Of a stretch of DNA of 10,680 nucleotides, positions 1 to 6,561 are shown one piece after another; position 1 is the first letter of the stretch; every line of letters starts with the position of its first letter. Position numbers and translations under genes: made by a program. Source of the DNA: Emcibacter sp. (GTDB lineage Bacteria > Pseudomonadota > Alphaproteobacteria > Sphingomonadales > Emcibacteraceae). The notes below the pieces were generated by a model. That model saw only the letters and a program-made list of their open reading frames with translations, made no database searches and had not been told where the DNA came from. The stretch is taken from the NCBI GenBank assembly GCA_023142175.1, contig JAGLJX010000154.1, forward strand, positions 1 through 10,680, given 5' to 3'.

Positions 1-286
1 CTGACCAGACGGCGAAACGCCTGTGTGCTGAAGGCGGGGTAAGCATCAGTCCGACCCCCACGGTCAGAAGCAGATAGCCAATTATTTTCATCATTGTCGG
101 GCTGTGGGTTTGGTCGGCATAGATAACAAAAATAGCCCCTGCCACAAGGCGTGTGAGGATCTCGAAGGGGTGGAAATAAGGCATCTGGCTAAAGCGGATG
201 ATGGCCTGGCTCCAATAGACGGGGGATATAATCATGATTGCGCTGAATATGATCATAAGGACGCCAAATAGAATGATGATATACAT
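1..286 (-). CDS. Small integral membrane protein, unknown function (3' end beyond window)
   Basis: An open frame of 95 codons runs from ATG at 286 to the window edge without a stop, so the C-terminus is missing. The visible protein is strongly hydrophobic. Likely membrane segments lie near residues 2-23 (start MYIIILFGVLMIIFSAIMII), about 45-58 and about 66-82, followed by a basic stretch (AHRRF) that probably stays in the cytoplasm. The ATG is the base immediately after the queE stop (TAG, 289-287), which points to translation from the same message, helped by a weak GGAA inside the end of queE. I do not recognise the family. It lacks the length and motifs of known queuosine-precursor transporters as far as it is visible, so any link to queuosine rests only on position. 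Confidence is good that it is a real gene, low for function. Confidence 0.7.
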   Translation of the reverse strand, partial: MYIIILFGVLMIIFSAIMIISPVYWSQAIIRFSQMPYFHPFEILTRLVAGAIFVIYADQTHSPTMMKIIGYLLLTVGVGLMLTPPSAHRRFAVWS

Positions 287-913
287 CTAGTCTATTCCAA
301 GGATTTTGTGGGTCTGCAGGCTGAGCTTCCACTGGGGGTGCTTCAGGCAATAATCAACGGTGGCCTGTTTGTGATCCGTGCCCGCTTCATCAAGGGGCTG
401 CAGGTAGAAATGCGTGAAATTCAGATGGCTCACATCTTCCGGCTTCACGGCGTTCTGTGGATAGACAAGTTTTAATTCGTCGCCGGATGTCTGGACCAGC
501 TTTTCAAGATTCTTAGGGCTGACGCATATCCAGTCAAGTTCTGGCGGGCAGGGAAAGCTGCCATTTGTTTCCACGGCAACCTCAAACCCCTGTGCCTGAA
601 ATTCTTTAATCAGGGGGCTGTCCAGTTGCATCAATGGCTCACCACCAGTGCAGACGATGAAGGGAACGCCGCTTGCCGTCCAGAGAGCCTTGGCAGCTTT
701 GGCAAGCGCTTCGGCGGATTTGAACTTTCCACCGCCTTGGCCATCTGTGCCCACAAAGTCGGTGTCACAGAAATTGCAATCGGCATCGGCGCGGTCCTGT
801 TCCCGTCCTGACCAGAAATTGCATCCGGCAAAGCGACAGAAAACAGCTGCACGGCCCGTATGTCGGCCTTCGCCCTGCAGGGTATAGAATATTTCTTTGA
901 CGCTATAGGTCAT
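287..913 (-). CDS. queE: 7-carboxy-7-deazaguanine synthase QueE
   Basis: Radical SAM enzyme that contracts the ring of 6-carboxytetrahydropterin to 7-carboxy-7-deazaguanine, a cytoplasmic step in preQ0 and queuosine synthesis. The 208-residue protein opens with the family start ([12 protein letters not shown], residues 5-16). The 4Fe-4S cysteines are C31, C46 and C49, a CX14CX2C arrangement; this long-spaced cluster loop is known in one QueE subtype and differs from the classic radical SAM CX3CX2C. The SAM-contacting TGGEP sits at 89-93. The ATG at 913 overlaps the queC stop as ATGA (913-910), typical of translational coupling, and the following membrane-protein gene begins directly after the TAG stop. 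The product feeds QueC, encoded just upstream. queD, the enzyme before QueE, is not in the window. Confidence 0.95.
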   Translation of the reverse strand: MTYSVKEIFYTLQGEGRHTGRAAVFCRFAGCNFWSGREQDRADADCNFCDTDFVGTDGQGGGKFKSAEALAKAAKALWTASGVPFIVCTGGEPLMQLDSPLIKEFQAQGFEVAVETNGSFPCPPELDWICVSPKNLEKLVQTSGDELKLVYPQNAVKPEDVSHLNFTHFYLQPLDEAGTDHKQATVDYCLKHPQWKLSLQTHKILGID

Positions 914-1602
914 TTATAGGCCACGGGGTCGACCTCTCCCGCCTCCCTAAATCCTTTCAGTCGTAGGTGGCAGGCATCACATTCACCGCATGACGCACCA
1001 TCGGGCGCGGGGTCATAACAGCTTGTAGTCAGGCTGTAATCCACGCCCAGAGCCAAGCCCTTGCGCACGATATCGGCCTTGGTCATATCTATGAGGGGTG
1101 TGTGAATTTTAATGCTGTCTGCACCCTCAACACCACTTTTGGTGGCGAGGTTTGCCATCACCTCATAGGCGGCGATATATTCCGGGCGGCAATCGGGATA
1201 GCCGCTGAAATCCAATGCATTAACCCCGATGAAAATATCAGTGGCCCCTTGTGTCTCGGCATAAGCCAAGGCAAAGGACAGGAAAATAGTGTTTCGCGCC
1301 GGAACGTATGTCACTGGAATTTCTTCGGACATCTCATCACTGCTACGGCCTTTGGGAACGTCAATATCATCGGTCAGGGCCGAACCCCCGAAAACACGCA
1401 AATCAATTTTCGCTGTCACGTGTTTTTTTAGGCCCATGGCTTTTGCAACATTAGCCGCTGATTCAAGTTCCATCGTATGGCGCTGACCATAATCAAAGCT
1501 CAGGCCCACCACGTCAAAGCCCGTATTCTTGGCGATGGCAACGCAGGTGGTGGAATCCAGTCCGCCACTTAATAAAACTACGGCTTTTTTATTTTTTGTC
1601 AT
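910..1602 (-). CDS. queC: 7-cyano-7-deazaguanine (preQ0) synthase QueC
   Basis: ATP-dependent enzyme that converts 7-carboxy-7-deazaguanine to preQ0 using ammonia, in the cytoplasm. The 230-residue protein has the N-terminal PP-loop SGGLDST at residues 12-18 and the conserved FDYGQRH at 36-42. Further family blocks are [11 protein letters not shown] near residue 100 and DCRPEYI near 135. The C-terminal zinc site has four cysteines, C195, C205, C208 and C211 (CGECDAC). Length and motif order match complete family members. It is the first gene of the queC-queE-membrane protein operon and is divergent from the DUF2889 gene across an 81-bp gap. The Shine-Dalgarno sequence is poor (GAAGAAG region, about 13 nt upstream of ATG). 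No preQ1 riboswitch is recognisable in the short upstream region. Confidence 0.96.
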   Translation of the reverse strand: MTKNKKAVVLLSGGLDSTTCVAIAKNTGFDVVGLSFDYGQRHTMELESAANVAKAMGLKKHVTAKIDLRVFGGSALTDDIDVPKGRSSDEMSEEIPVTYVPARNTIFLSFALAYAETQGATDIFIGVNALDFSGYPDCRPEYIAAYEVMANLATKSGVEGADSIKIHTPLIDMTKADIVRKGLALGVDYSLTTSCYDPAPDGASCGECDACHLRLKGFREAGEVDPVAYK

Positions 1603-1683
1603 ATTTGTATATTCTTCTTCATCTGCTACTTGTAATTCACATAGCCCAAAATTAAGTATAGAGCTAGTATTTAGGAGAAAGAT
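1603..1683. promoter_or_regulatory. Divergent promoter region between queC and the DUF2889 gene
   Basis: This 81-bp AT-rich gap must hold the start signals for both divergent genes. On the minus strand TATACT (1660-1655) matches the -10 consensus in 5 of 6 positions and would give queC a leader of about 45 nt, but no good -35 lies 16-18 bp above it. On the plus strand AGGAG at 1673-1677 is a clear Shine-Dalgarno six bases before the ATG at 1684. The plus-strand promoter itself is not obvious. Confidence 0.4.
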
Positions 1684-2253
1684 ATGCCTTTGTCAGAACC
1701 GGTTGCCCGCAGGCCGCTCCATACCCGCACCATAAAATGTGATGGTTATGAGCGCGAAGACGGCCTGTGGGATATAGAAGCCCGCATGGAAGACGTCAAA
1801 CATTATGGCTTTGAAAATAAGTTTCGCGGCAAGGTAGCGGCGGGCGAACCGCTCCATGAAATGTTCTTCCGGCTCACTCTGGATGAGAATCTGGAAGTGA
1901 AGGATGTGGAAGCTCATATCGATCATTACCCTTTTGACGGTTGCCCCAATATTACGGTGGATTACAAAAAACTGATAGGGGTTAAAATCGGGCTAGGCTG
2001 GCGTCGCGCAATCAAGGAACGTCTTGGCGGCAAGAAGGGCTGTACTCATTTAACGGAATTATTGCCTGTTATGGCAACGGTTTCCATTCAGACTATGATT
2101 CCTGTAATTATGAAACGCCGCCGGGAAGCCGCCGAGGCAAAAGGGGAAGTCATCGAGAAAATCCGGCCACCAATGTTAGACAGTTGCCATAGCTGGGCGT
2201 CTGATGGCCCCAATGTTAAGGAATTTGCGCCGGAATTTTATACCGGGGACTAG
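1684..2253 (+). CDS. DUF2889 domain protein
   Basis: Uncharacterised 189-residue protein that matches my memory of the DUF2889 family over its whole length. Family-like blocks are [20 protein letters not shown] (residues 12-31), YPFDGCPNI (82-90), GCTHLTELL (119-127) and the C-terminal [12 protein letters not shown] (165-176). Three of these carry Cys or Cys/His (C87, C120 with H122, C168-H169), which could bind a metal; that is an inference, not a known property. There is no signal peptide or membrane segment, so it is probably cytoplasmic. ATG at 1684 is supported by AGGAG six bases upstream. It stands alone on the plus strand and ends inside a CTAG shared with the convergent DUF4169 gene, leaving no space for a terminator between them. 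Confidence 0.85.
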   Translation: MPLSEPVARRPLHTRTIKCDGYEREDGLWDIEARMEDVKHYGFENKFRGKVAAGEPLHEMFFRLTLDENLEVKDVEAHIDHYPFDGCPNITVDYKKLIGVKIGLGWRRAIKERLGGKKGCTHLTELLPVMATVSIQTMIPVIMKRRREAAEAKGEVIEKIRPPMLDSCHSWASDGPNVKEFAPEFYTGD

Positions 2254-2447
2254 CTATTGCTCTCGCTATCCGTCTTGTCTATCTTGTGGTTATCCAGATG
2301 GGTGCTGAGGGTTTTCTTTTTTCGTTTAATCATGGCGCTGGTCAATTTCTTCTGACCATGCTTAGTACGATTTTCGGAGGCTAGTTTTTCTTTTTTGATT
2401 TTGGCAATTTTTTTTGCGGCGCGTTTGAAATTAATGACTTTACTCAT
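2250..2447 (-). CDS. DUF4169 family small basic protein
   Basis: A 65-residue, lysine-rich protein of unknown function. The start MSKVINFKRAAKKIAKIKKE and the following ASENRTKHGQKK and LDNHKID blocks resemble the DUF4169 family, seen mainly in alphaproteobacteria. An in-frame ATG nine codons further upstream (2474) exists, but the family begins at MSKVINF, and GAGG lies just before the ATG at 2447, so I prefer 2447. The protein is probably soluble, largely helical and possibly nucleic-acid binding because of its charge; that last point is a guess. Its TAG stop (2252-2250) overlaps the TAG of the convergent DUF2889 gene (2251-2253). Confidence 0.8.
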   Translation of the reverse strand: MSKVINFKRAAKKIAKIKKEKLASENRTKHGQKKLTSAMIKRKKKTLSTHLDNHKIDKTDSESNS

Positions 2448-2479
2448 GGGATCCTCGCTCTTCGACTCTAACATAGCAT

Positions 2480-2535
2480 AAAAAAAACGCTTAAGCAGTC
2501 TTTTTTTTATTAATAATCATTCTCAAAAAAAAGAC
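2480..2535. repeat. A8/T8/A8 tract block with an 11-bp perfect inverted repeat
   Basis: Three eight-base homopolymer tracts lie at 2480-2487 (A8), 2501-2508 (T8) and 2525-2532 (A8), with centres 21 and 24 bp apart, close to two helical turns. GTCTTTTTTTT (2498-2508) and AAAAAAAAGAC (2525-2535) form a perfect 11-bp inverted repeat around a 16-nt spacer. The T8 tract could instead pair with the left A8 tract, so two hairpins exclude each other. The block fills the gap between the divergent DUF4169 gene and the uvrB leader, where the promoters of both should be. DNA bending or UP-element-like activity is an inference. Confidence 0.65.
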
Positions 2536-2539
2536 AAGC

Positions 2540-2599
2540 ATGGTTTGTGGAAAACTGATAAGAACAAAAGGGAAACTTTTGTCGGAATTCGCCTTATGA
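2540..2599 (+). CDS. Possible 19-codon upstream ORF coupled to uvrB
   Basis: ATG at 2540 opens a 19-codon frame ([19 protein letters not shown]) whose TGA at 2597-2599 overlaps the uvrB ATG (2596-2598) in the ATGA arrangement typical of translational coupling. uvrB itself has only a weak Shine-Dalgarno (GGAA about 10 nt upstream), which would fit dependence on upstream translation. Against it, the upstream ORF also lacks a strong ribosome site (AAAAGAC stretch only), and a chance frame this short is common. The peptide has no recognisable similarity to anything I know. Confidence 0.3.
   Translation: MVCGKLIRTKGKLLSEFAL
2562..2582 (+). promoter_or_regulatory. 7-bp hairpin and degenerate SOS-like box ahead of uvrB
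   Basis: ACAAAAG (2564-2570), loop GGAAA, CTTTTGT (2576-2582) is a perfect 7-bp stem that ends 13 bases before the uvrB ATG. Overlapping it, GAAC-N7-AAAC (2562-2576) is one base off GAAC-N7-GAAC, the alphaproteobacterial LexA site. Either could matter for uvrB expression. The SOS reading is weak because the second half-site is imperfect and the position is very close to the start codon. Confidence 0.3.
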
Positions 2600-4743
2600 A
2601 AAACTTGAAGATTCTGCCGCAAAAAACAGAAGGCGGTATCCCCTTCACATTGCAGTCGGATTTTACCCCGTCCGGGGATCAGCCACAGGCCATCGAGAAA
2701 CTGGTGGCAGGGATAAATAATGGGCTGACCGATCAGGTGCTGCTTGGTGTGACGGGTTCCGGCAAGACCTATACCATGGCGAAAGTGATTGAACATACCC
2801 AGCGCCCCGCCATCATCATGGCCCACAATAAAACACTGGCCGCGCAGCTTTACGGAGAGATGAAATCATTTTTCCCCAACAATGCTGTGGAATATTTTGT
2901 CTCCTATTATGATTATTATCAACCGGAGGCTTACGTTCCGCGCTCGGATACCTATATCGAAAAAGATGCCAGCATCAATGAGCAGATTGACCGTATGCGC
3001 CATGCAGCAACTCGTTCCGTGTTTGAGCGTGATGATGTGATTATCGTTGCCAGTGTGTCTTGTATTTATGGTATGGGTTCGCCGGAAACTTACCTTGAAA
3101 TGACCATTCCGTTTGAGGTCGGCATGATGATTGATCAGCGCGATCTGCTGCGGCGCATGGTGGAACTGCAATATAAACGTAACGATAATTTCTTTAAGCG
3201 CGGTACGTTCCGGGTGCGCGGTGATGTGATCGAGGTTTTCCCGTCCAGTTATGAGGATCAGGCTATACGCCTTGATTTCTTTGGTGATGAGCTGGAGGCG
3301 ATCGTCATTTTTGACCCGTTGACGGGCGAGAAAATCGAAAATGTAGAACGAACGAAACTCTATGCCAACAGCCATTATGTCACCCCCGGTCCCACCCTTC
3401 AGCAGGCTCAGAAAACCATCAAAGCGGAACTTGACTGGCGCCTGAAAGACCTGAATGAGCAGGGCAAGATATTGGAGGCCGCACGATTAGAGCAACGTAC
3501 CAAGCTCGATCTTGAAATGATGGCAGCCACGGGCAGCTGTGCGGGGATTGAGAATTATTCCCGCCATCTGACGGGGCGTGAGCCGGGCAGCAACCCACCT
3601 ACATTATTTGAATATCTGCCTGAAAATATGCTGCTTTTTGTGGATGAGAGCCATGTGAGTGTGCCTCAGGTCGGCGGCATGAGCAAGGGTGACTTCTCCC
3701 GTAAAACCACACTGTCTGACTTTGGGTTCCGCCTGCCGTCCTGCATAGATAACCGCCCGCTGAAATTCGAGGAGTGGGACAGACTGCGCCCGCAGAGCGT
3801 CTATGTTTCGGCAACGCCGGGTAAATGGGAAATGGAACAGACCGGCGATGAATTTATTGAGCAGGTGATCCGGCCCACAGGGCTCATAGACCCGCCGTGC
3901 GAGATCAAGCCGGTGGAGACACAGGTTGACGACCTGCTCCACGAAGCAAAGGCAACTATTGAAAAAGGCTATCGGGTATTGGTCACAACATTGACCAAAC
4001 GTATGTCTGAGGATCTGACGGAATATCTTCATGAGAATGGTCTGAAGGTGCGCTATATGCATTCGGATATTGAGACCCTGGAGCGGATCGAGATTATCCG
4101 CGACCTGCGCCTTGGTACTTTTGATATTCTGGTGGGTATCAACCTGCTGAGGGAGGGGCTGGATATCCCAGAATGTGGGTTAGTGACCATATTGGATGCG
4201 GATAAAGAAGGCTTTTTGCGTTCCGAAACATCGCTGATACAGACTATTGGCAGGGCGGCGCGGAATGTGGACGGCAAGGTAATCCTCTATGCCGATAAAA
4301 TCACCCGCAGCATGAAAGCCGCGCTGGATGAAACCGACCGCCGCCGCGAGAAGCAGACGGCCTATAACAAAGAGCATGGCATTACCCCCGCAAGCATCAA
4401 GAAATCCATTGGCGATATCATTGAAGGCGTGGCAGAGGGCGACCATGTTCTTGTACCACTGGATGTGGACGGTAATCATATGGTCGGCCATAATCTGAAG
4501 GCCTATATCGCCGACTTGGAGAAACAGATGCTGGAGGCCGCCGGAAATCTGGAATTCGAAGAAGCTGCCCGTCTGCGCGATGAGGTTAAGCGTCTGGAAG
4601 ATCATGAACTGGGTATTGTCGCTGAACACCCCGTTGGCAAACATTTGGCATCGGGTCGAAACAAAGGAAGGTCAACGGCGGGTCGTCCCGGCACGCGCAA
4701 ATACCGCCGTAAAAGCAACAAGGCCGTTTCCCGAAAATTTTAA
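2596..4743 (+). CDS. uvrB: Excinuclease ABC subunit B (UvrB)
   Basis: Damage-verifying helicase-like subunit of nucleotide excision repair; UvrA loads it on damaged DNA and it recruits the UvrC nuclease. The 715-residue product has every expected landmark. Walker A is GVTGSGKT (51-58). The damage-probing beta-hairpin is rich in Tyr ([12 protein letters not shown], 104-115). The Walker B-type DESH is at 350-353, helicase motif [10 protein letters not shown] at 518-526, and motif [11 protein letters not shown] at 549-557. The C-terminal UVR coiled coil that contacts UvrC lies near 638-673. A basic tail of about 40 residues follows (many Arg, Lys, Gly), so it is longer than the 673-residue E. 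coli protein. I chose the ATG at 2596; an in-frame TTG at 2545 adds 17 residues outside the conserved region. Confidence 0.97.
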   Translation: MKNLKILPQKTEGGIPFTLQSDFTPSGDQPQAIEKLVAGINNGLTDQVLLGVTGSGKTYTMAKVIEHTQRPAIIMAHNKTLAAQLYGEMKSFFPNNAVEYFVSYYDYYQPEAYVPRSDTYIEKDASINEQIDRMRHAATRSVFERDDVIIVASVSCIYGMGSPETYLEMTIPFEVGMMIDQRDLLRRMVELQYKRNDNFFKRGTFRVRGDVIEVFPSSYEDQAIRLDFFGDELEAIVIFDPLTGEKIENVERTKLYANSHYVTPGPTLQQAQKTIKAELDWRLKDLNEQGKILEAARLEQRTKLDLEMMAATGSCAGIENYSRHLTGREPGSNPPTLFEYLPENMLLFVDESHVSVPQVGGMSKGDFSRKTTLSDFGFRLPSCIDNRPLKFEEWDRLRPQSVYVSATPGKWEMEQTGDEFIEQVIRPTGLIDPPCEIKPVETQVDDLLHEAKATIEKGYRVLVTTLTKRMSEDLTEYLHENGLKVRYMHSDIETLERIEIIRDLRLGTFDILVGINLLREGLDIPECGLVTILDADKEGFLRSETSLIQTIGRAARNVDGKVILYADKITRSMKAALDETDRRREKQTAYNKEHGITPASIKKSIGDIIEGVAEGDHVLVPLDVDGNHMVGHNLKAYIADLEKQMLEAAGNLEFEEAARLRDEVKRLEDHELGIVAEHPVGKHLASGRNKGRSTAGRPGTRKYRRKSNKAVSRKF

Positions 4744-4818
4744 ATTTTCACATTGATTTAATAACGTCCAAGCCTTATAGCTTCGGCAGCGGTTTTCAGA
4801 TATGATAACTGCACTTGC

Positions 4819-4895
<77 letters not shown>

Positions 4896-4899
4896 TAAG

Positions 4900-4935
4900 A
4901 AAAGCCATCTAATTCAATGAGTTAGGTGGCTTTTT
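4900..4935. terminator. Bidirectional Rho-independent terminator (tRNA-Pro / NSS transporter)
   Basis: GCCATCTAA (4904-4912) pairs with TTAGGTGGC (4922-4930) across a 9-nt loop, with one G-U wobble on the plus strand. It is flanked by AAAA on the left and TTTTT on the right, so a U-run follows the stem in both directions. It lies five bases after the tRNA and about 115 nt after the NSS transporter stop on the other strand, and can end both transcripts. Confidence 0.85.
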
Positions 4936-5049
4936 CTATTTTTCAGAATTCACGATTTATCTTCGTTGCCGGGTATTTTTCTCCAATGTTGTGCAGCCAA
5001 ATATTATATTGGTTTAGGGGAGTGGAGTGATGGGTATAGTTCGTTGAAT
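4936..5049. other. Intergenic stretch with no gene recognised
   Basis: This lies between the shared terminator and the 3' end of the NSS transporter and serves as that gene's 3' untranslated region. The only coding-like item is a five-codon frame at 5028 (MGIVR) after a GGGGAGTGGAG stretch, too short to support. I see no RNA gene or repeat of note. Confidence 0.5.
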
Positions 5050-6492
5050 TTAACCAAATAATTTCTCCATCAGAAGATTTACATGCTCTACAGGATCACC
5101 GAAGATCATCATATAAACCACGATGCCAATGGCAATGGGCGCGATATATTTTGTGCTGAATTGCCAGATGGCAAACCCTTTGCTGTCTTGCGGATAACCG
5201 ATCTGATCACTGATAATTTTGCGCGACATAGCCCAGCCTGTGAACAGCGCCAGCAATAGCGCATTGATAGGCAACATGACATTCGCCACGATGAAATCCA
5301 TAATGCCAAATAGATTTTTATCGGCAAATGCGCCAATGAAATTCAGGGGCTTGAAATCAGACAGCACATTAAAGGACAGCAGCATAAACAGCCCGACAAA
5401 CCATGCCGCTCCGCCGGAGATCCATGATGTCAGCCGTCTGGATATCCCCTTGTCTTCGAACCATGCAATGACAGGCTCCAGCATAGCCAATGACGAGGTA
5501 AAGGCCGCAAAGGTCAGCAGCAGGAAGAATAATATTCCGAAAATCATACCGCCGGGCATCTGGCCAAAGGCGATGGGCAGGGTGGCAAAGATCAGTCCGG
5601 GGCCTTCGCCGGGCACAAGGCCATATTGAAACACGATGGGGAAAATCATGAATCCTGCGAGCAGGGCAACGATAGTATCGGCCACGGCAATGATGCCAGC
5701 GGCTTTCGGCAGGGATATATTGTCAGGCAGGTAGGCTCCGTAAGTGATCAGGGCGCCGACCCCAATGGCGAGGGAAAAGAGAGCCTGCCCCAATGCCATA
5801 AGCACGGTCTGGGCGGTAATTTTGGAAAAATCCGGGCTGAACAGAAATGTAAAGGCCTTGCCGCCTTCACCGGTAAACATGGCATAGGCCGACAGAATAG
5901 CCAACAGTATAAATAAGGCCGGCATCATTATTTTAACCGTCGATTCCAGTCCGGCCTTAACACCAAAGGAAATAACAACAATCACAGAAACCATATAAAA
6001 ACTATGCCAGAAAGTGAGCCGTTGCCAGCTACCTTGCAAGCTTTTAAACAGAGCGCCGGACCCTTCCGCATCAATGCCGGCAAAACTGCCCGTGACGGCC
6101 TTCACAATATAATCCAGTGACCATCCGGCGACCACACTATAATAAGTCAGCCCCATGAAAGGCACCAGAAGGCTAAGCCAGCCGATCATTTTCCAGAAGG
6201 GGTGATGGCCCGATTTTACCATTTTGGCCATGGTGCCGACGGCGCTCATTTTTCCGGCGCGACCCAAAGATAATTCAGCCATAATCAGGGGAATACCAAG
6301 AATGAGGACGAAGGCGATATAGATCAGAACAAAGGCCCCGCCACCATTTTCACCTGCTATATAGGGAAAACGCCAGAGATTACCAAGACCAACTGCCGCC
6401 CCGATAGATGCCATTAAAAATGCGGAACGCGATGACCATTGGACGTGGTTTGCCGAAACCTGATCTTGTGATTGCTCTTCTGCCACACTCAT
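5050..6492 (-). CDS. Sodium-dependent transporter, NSS/SNF family
   Basis: Inner-membrane Na+-coupled symporter of the neurotransmitter:sodium symporter family (LeuT fold), whose bacterial members usually import amino acids or related amines. The 480-residue protein carries the TM1 signature GLGNLWRFPY (35-44) and NGGGAF (49-54), whose backbone and side chains form the Na+ and substrate sites in known structures. It also has the central PGEGPGLIFATLPIAF block. About 11-12 hydrophobic segments fit the family, and length is close to LeuT and MhsT. The start is ATG at 6492, with GGGAGGA six bases upstream; an in-frame ATG at 6534 would add 14 residues and place the ribosome site inside the gene. 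It lies 69 bp after the GMC oxidoreductase gene and has its own candidate promoter. Substrate is not predictable from what I can see. Confidence 0.93.
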   Translation of the reverse strand: MSVAEEQSQDQVSANHVQWSSRSAFLMASIGAAVGLGNLWRFPYIAGENGGGAFVLIYIAFVLILGIPLIMAELSLGRAGKMSAVGTMAKMVKSGHHPFWKMIGWLSLLVPFMGLTYYSVVAGWSLDYIVKAVTGSFAGIDAEGSGALFKSLQGSWQRLTFWHSFYMVSVIVVISFGVKAGLESTVKIMMPALFILLAILSAYAMFTGEGGKAFTFLFSPDFSKITAQTVLMALGQALFSLAIGVGALITYGAYLPDNISLPKAAGIIAVADTIVALLAGFMIFPIVFQYGLVPGEGPGLIFATLPIAFGQMPGGMIFGILFFLLLTFAAFTSSLAMLEPVIAWFEDKGISRRLTSWISGGAAWFVGLFMLLSFNVLSDFKPLNFIGAFADKNLFGIMDFIVANVMLPINALLLALFTGWAMSRKIISDQIGYPQDSKGFAIWQFSTKYIAPIAIGIVVYMMIFGDPVEHVNLLMEKLFG

Positions 6493-6498
6493 ACCTAA

Positions 6499-6505
6499 TC
6501 CTCCC
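6499..6505 (-). promoter_or_regulatory. Strong Shine-Dalgarno deciding the NSS transporter start
   Basis: GGGAGGA on the minus strand lies six bases before the ATG at 6492. It would be internal to the longer frame starting at 6534, so it settles the start at 6492. Confidence 0.85.
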
Positions 6506-6512
6506 TTTTTTT

Positions 6513-6553
6513 TATTTTCATATTGAAAATACATACAATTGGGTTATTGCCAA
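6513..6553 (-). promoter_or_regulatory. Candidate promoter with overlapping 19-bp palindrome for the NSS transporter
   Basis: On the minus strand TTGGCA (6553-6548) is a good -35, and 16 bp later TATTTT (6531-6526) is a fair -10. The -10 forms the first half of a perfect inverted repeat at 6513-6531, with 8-bp arms TATTTTCA and TGAAAATA around TAT (plus-strand reading). A repressor bound there would block the promoter; alternatively it folds as a hairpin just ahead of the ribosome site. Both are inferences from position and symmetry. Confidence 0.45.
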
Positions 6554-6561
6554 AGCTTTTT

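Noticed and set aside
1603..1683. Possible preQ1 riboswitch ahead of queC
   Set aside because: The region is short and AT-rich. I could not find the C-rich loop and A-rich tail that would pair as in known preQ1 aptamers.
2545..2595. TTG start giving UvrB 17 extra residues
   Set aside because: The extra residues are outside the conserved family N-terminus, there is no ribosome site, and ATG 2596 is in the right place.
2866..4644. Several long antisense frames (up to 169 codons) within uvrB
   Set aside because: They overlap the clearly conserved uvrB frame, have no recognisable domains and show the composition expected of antisense shadows.
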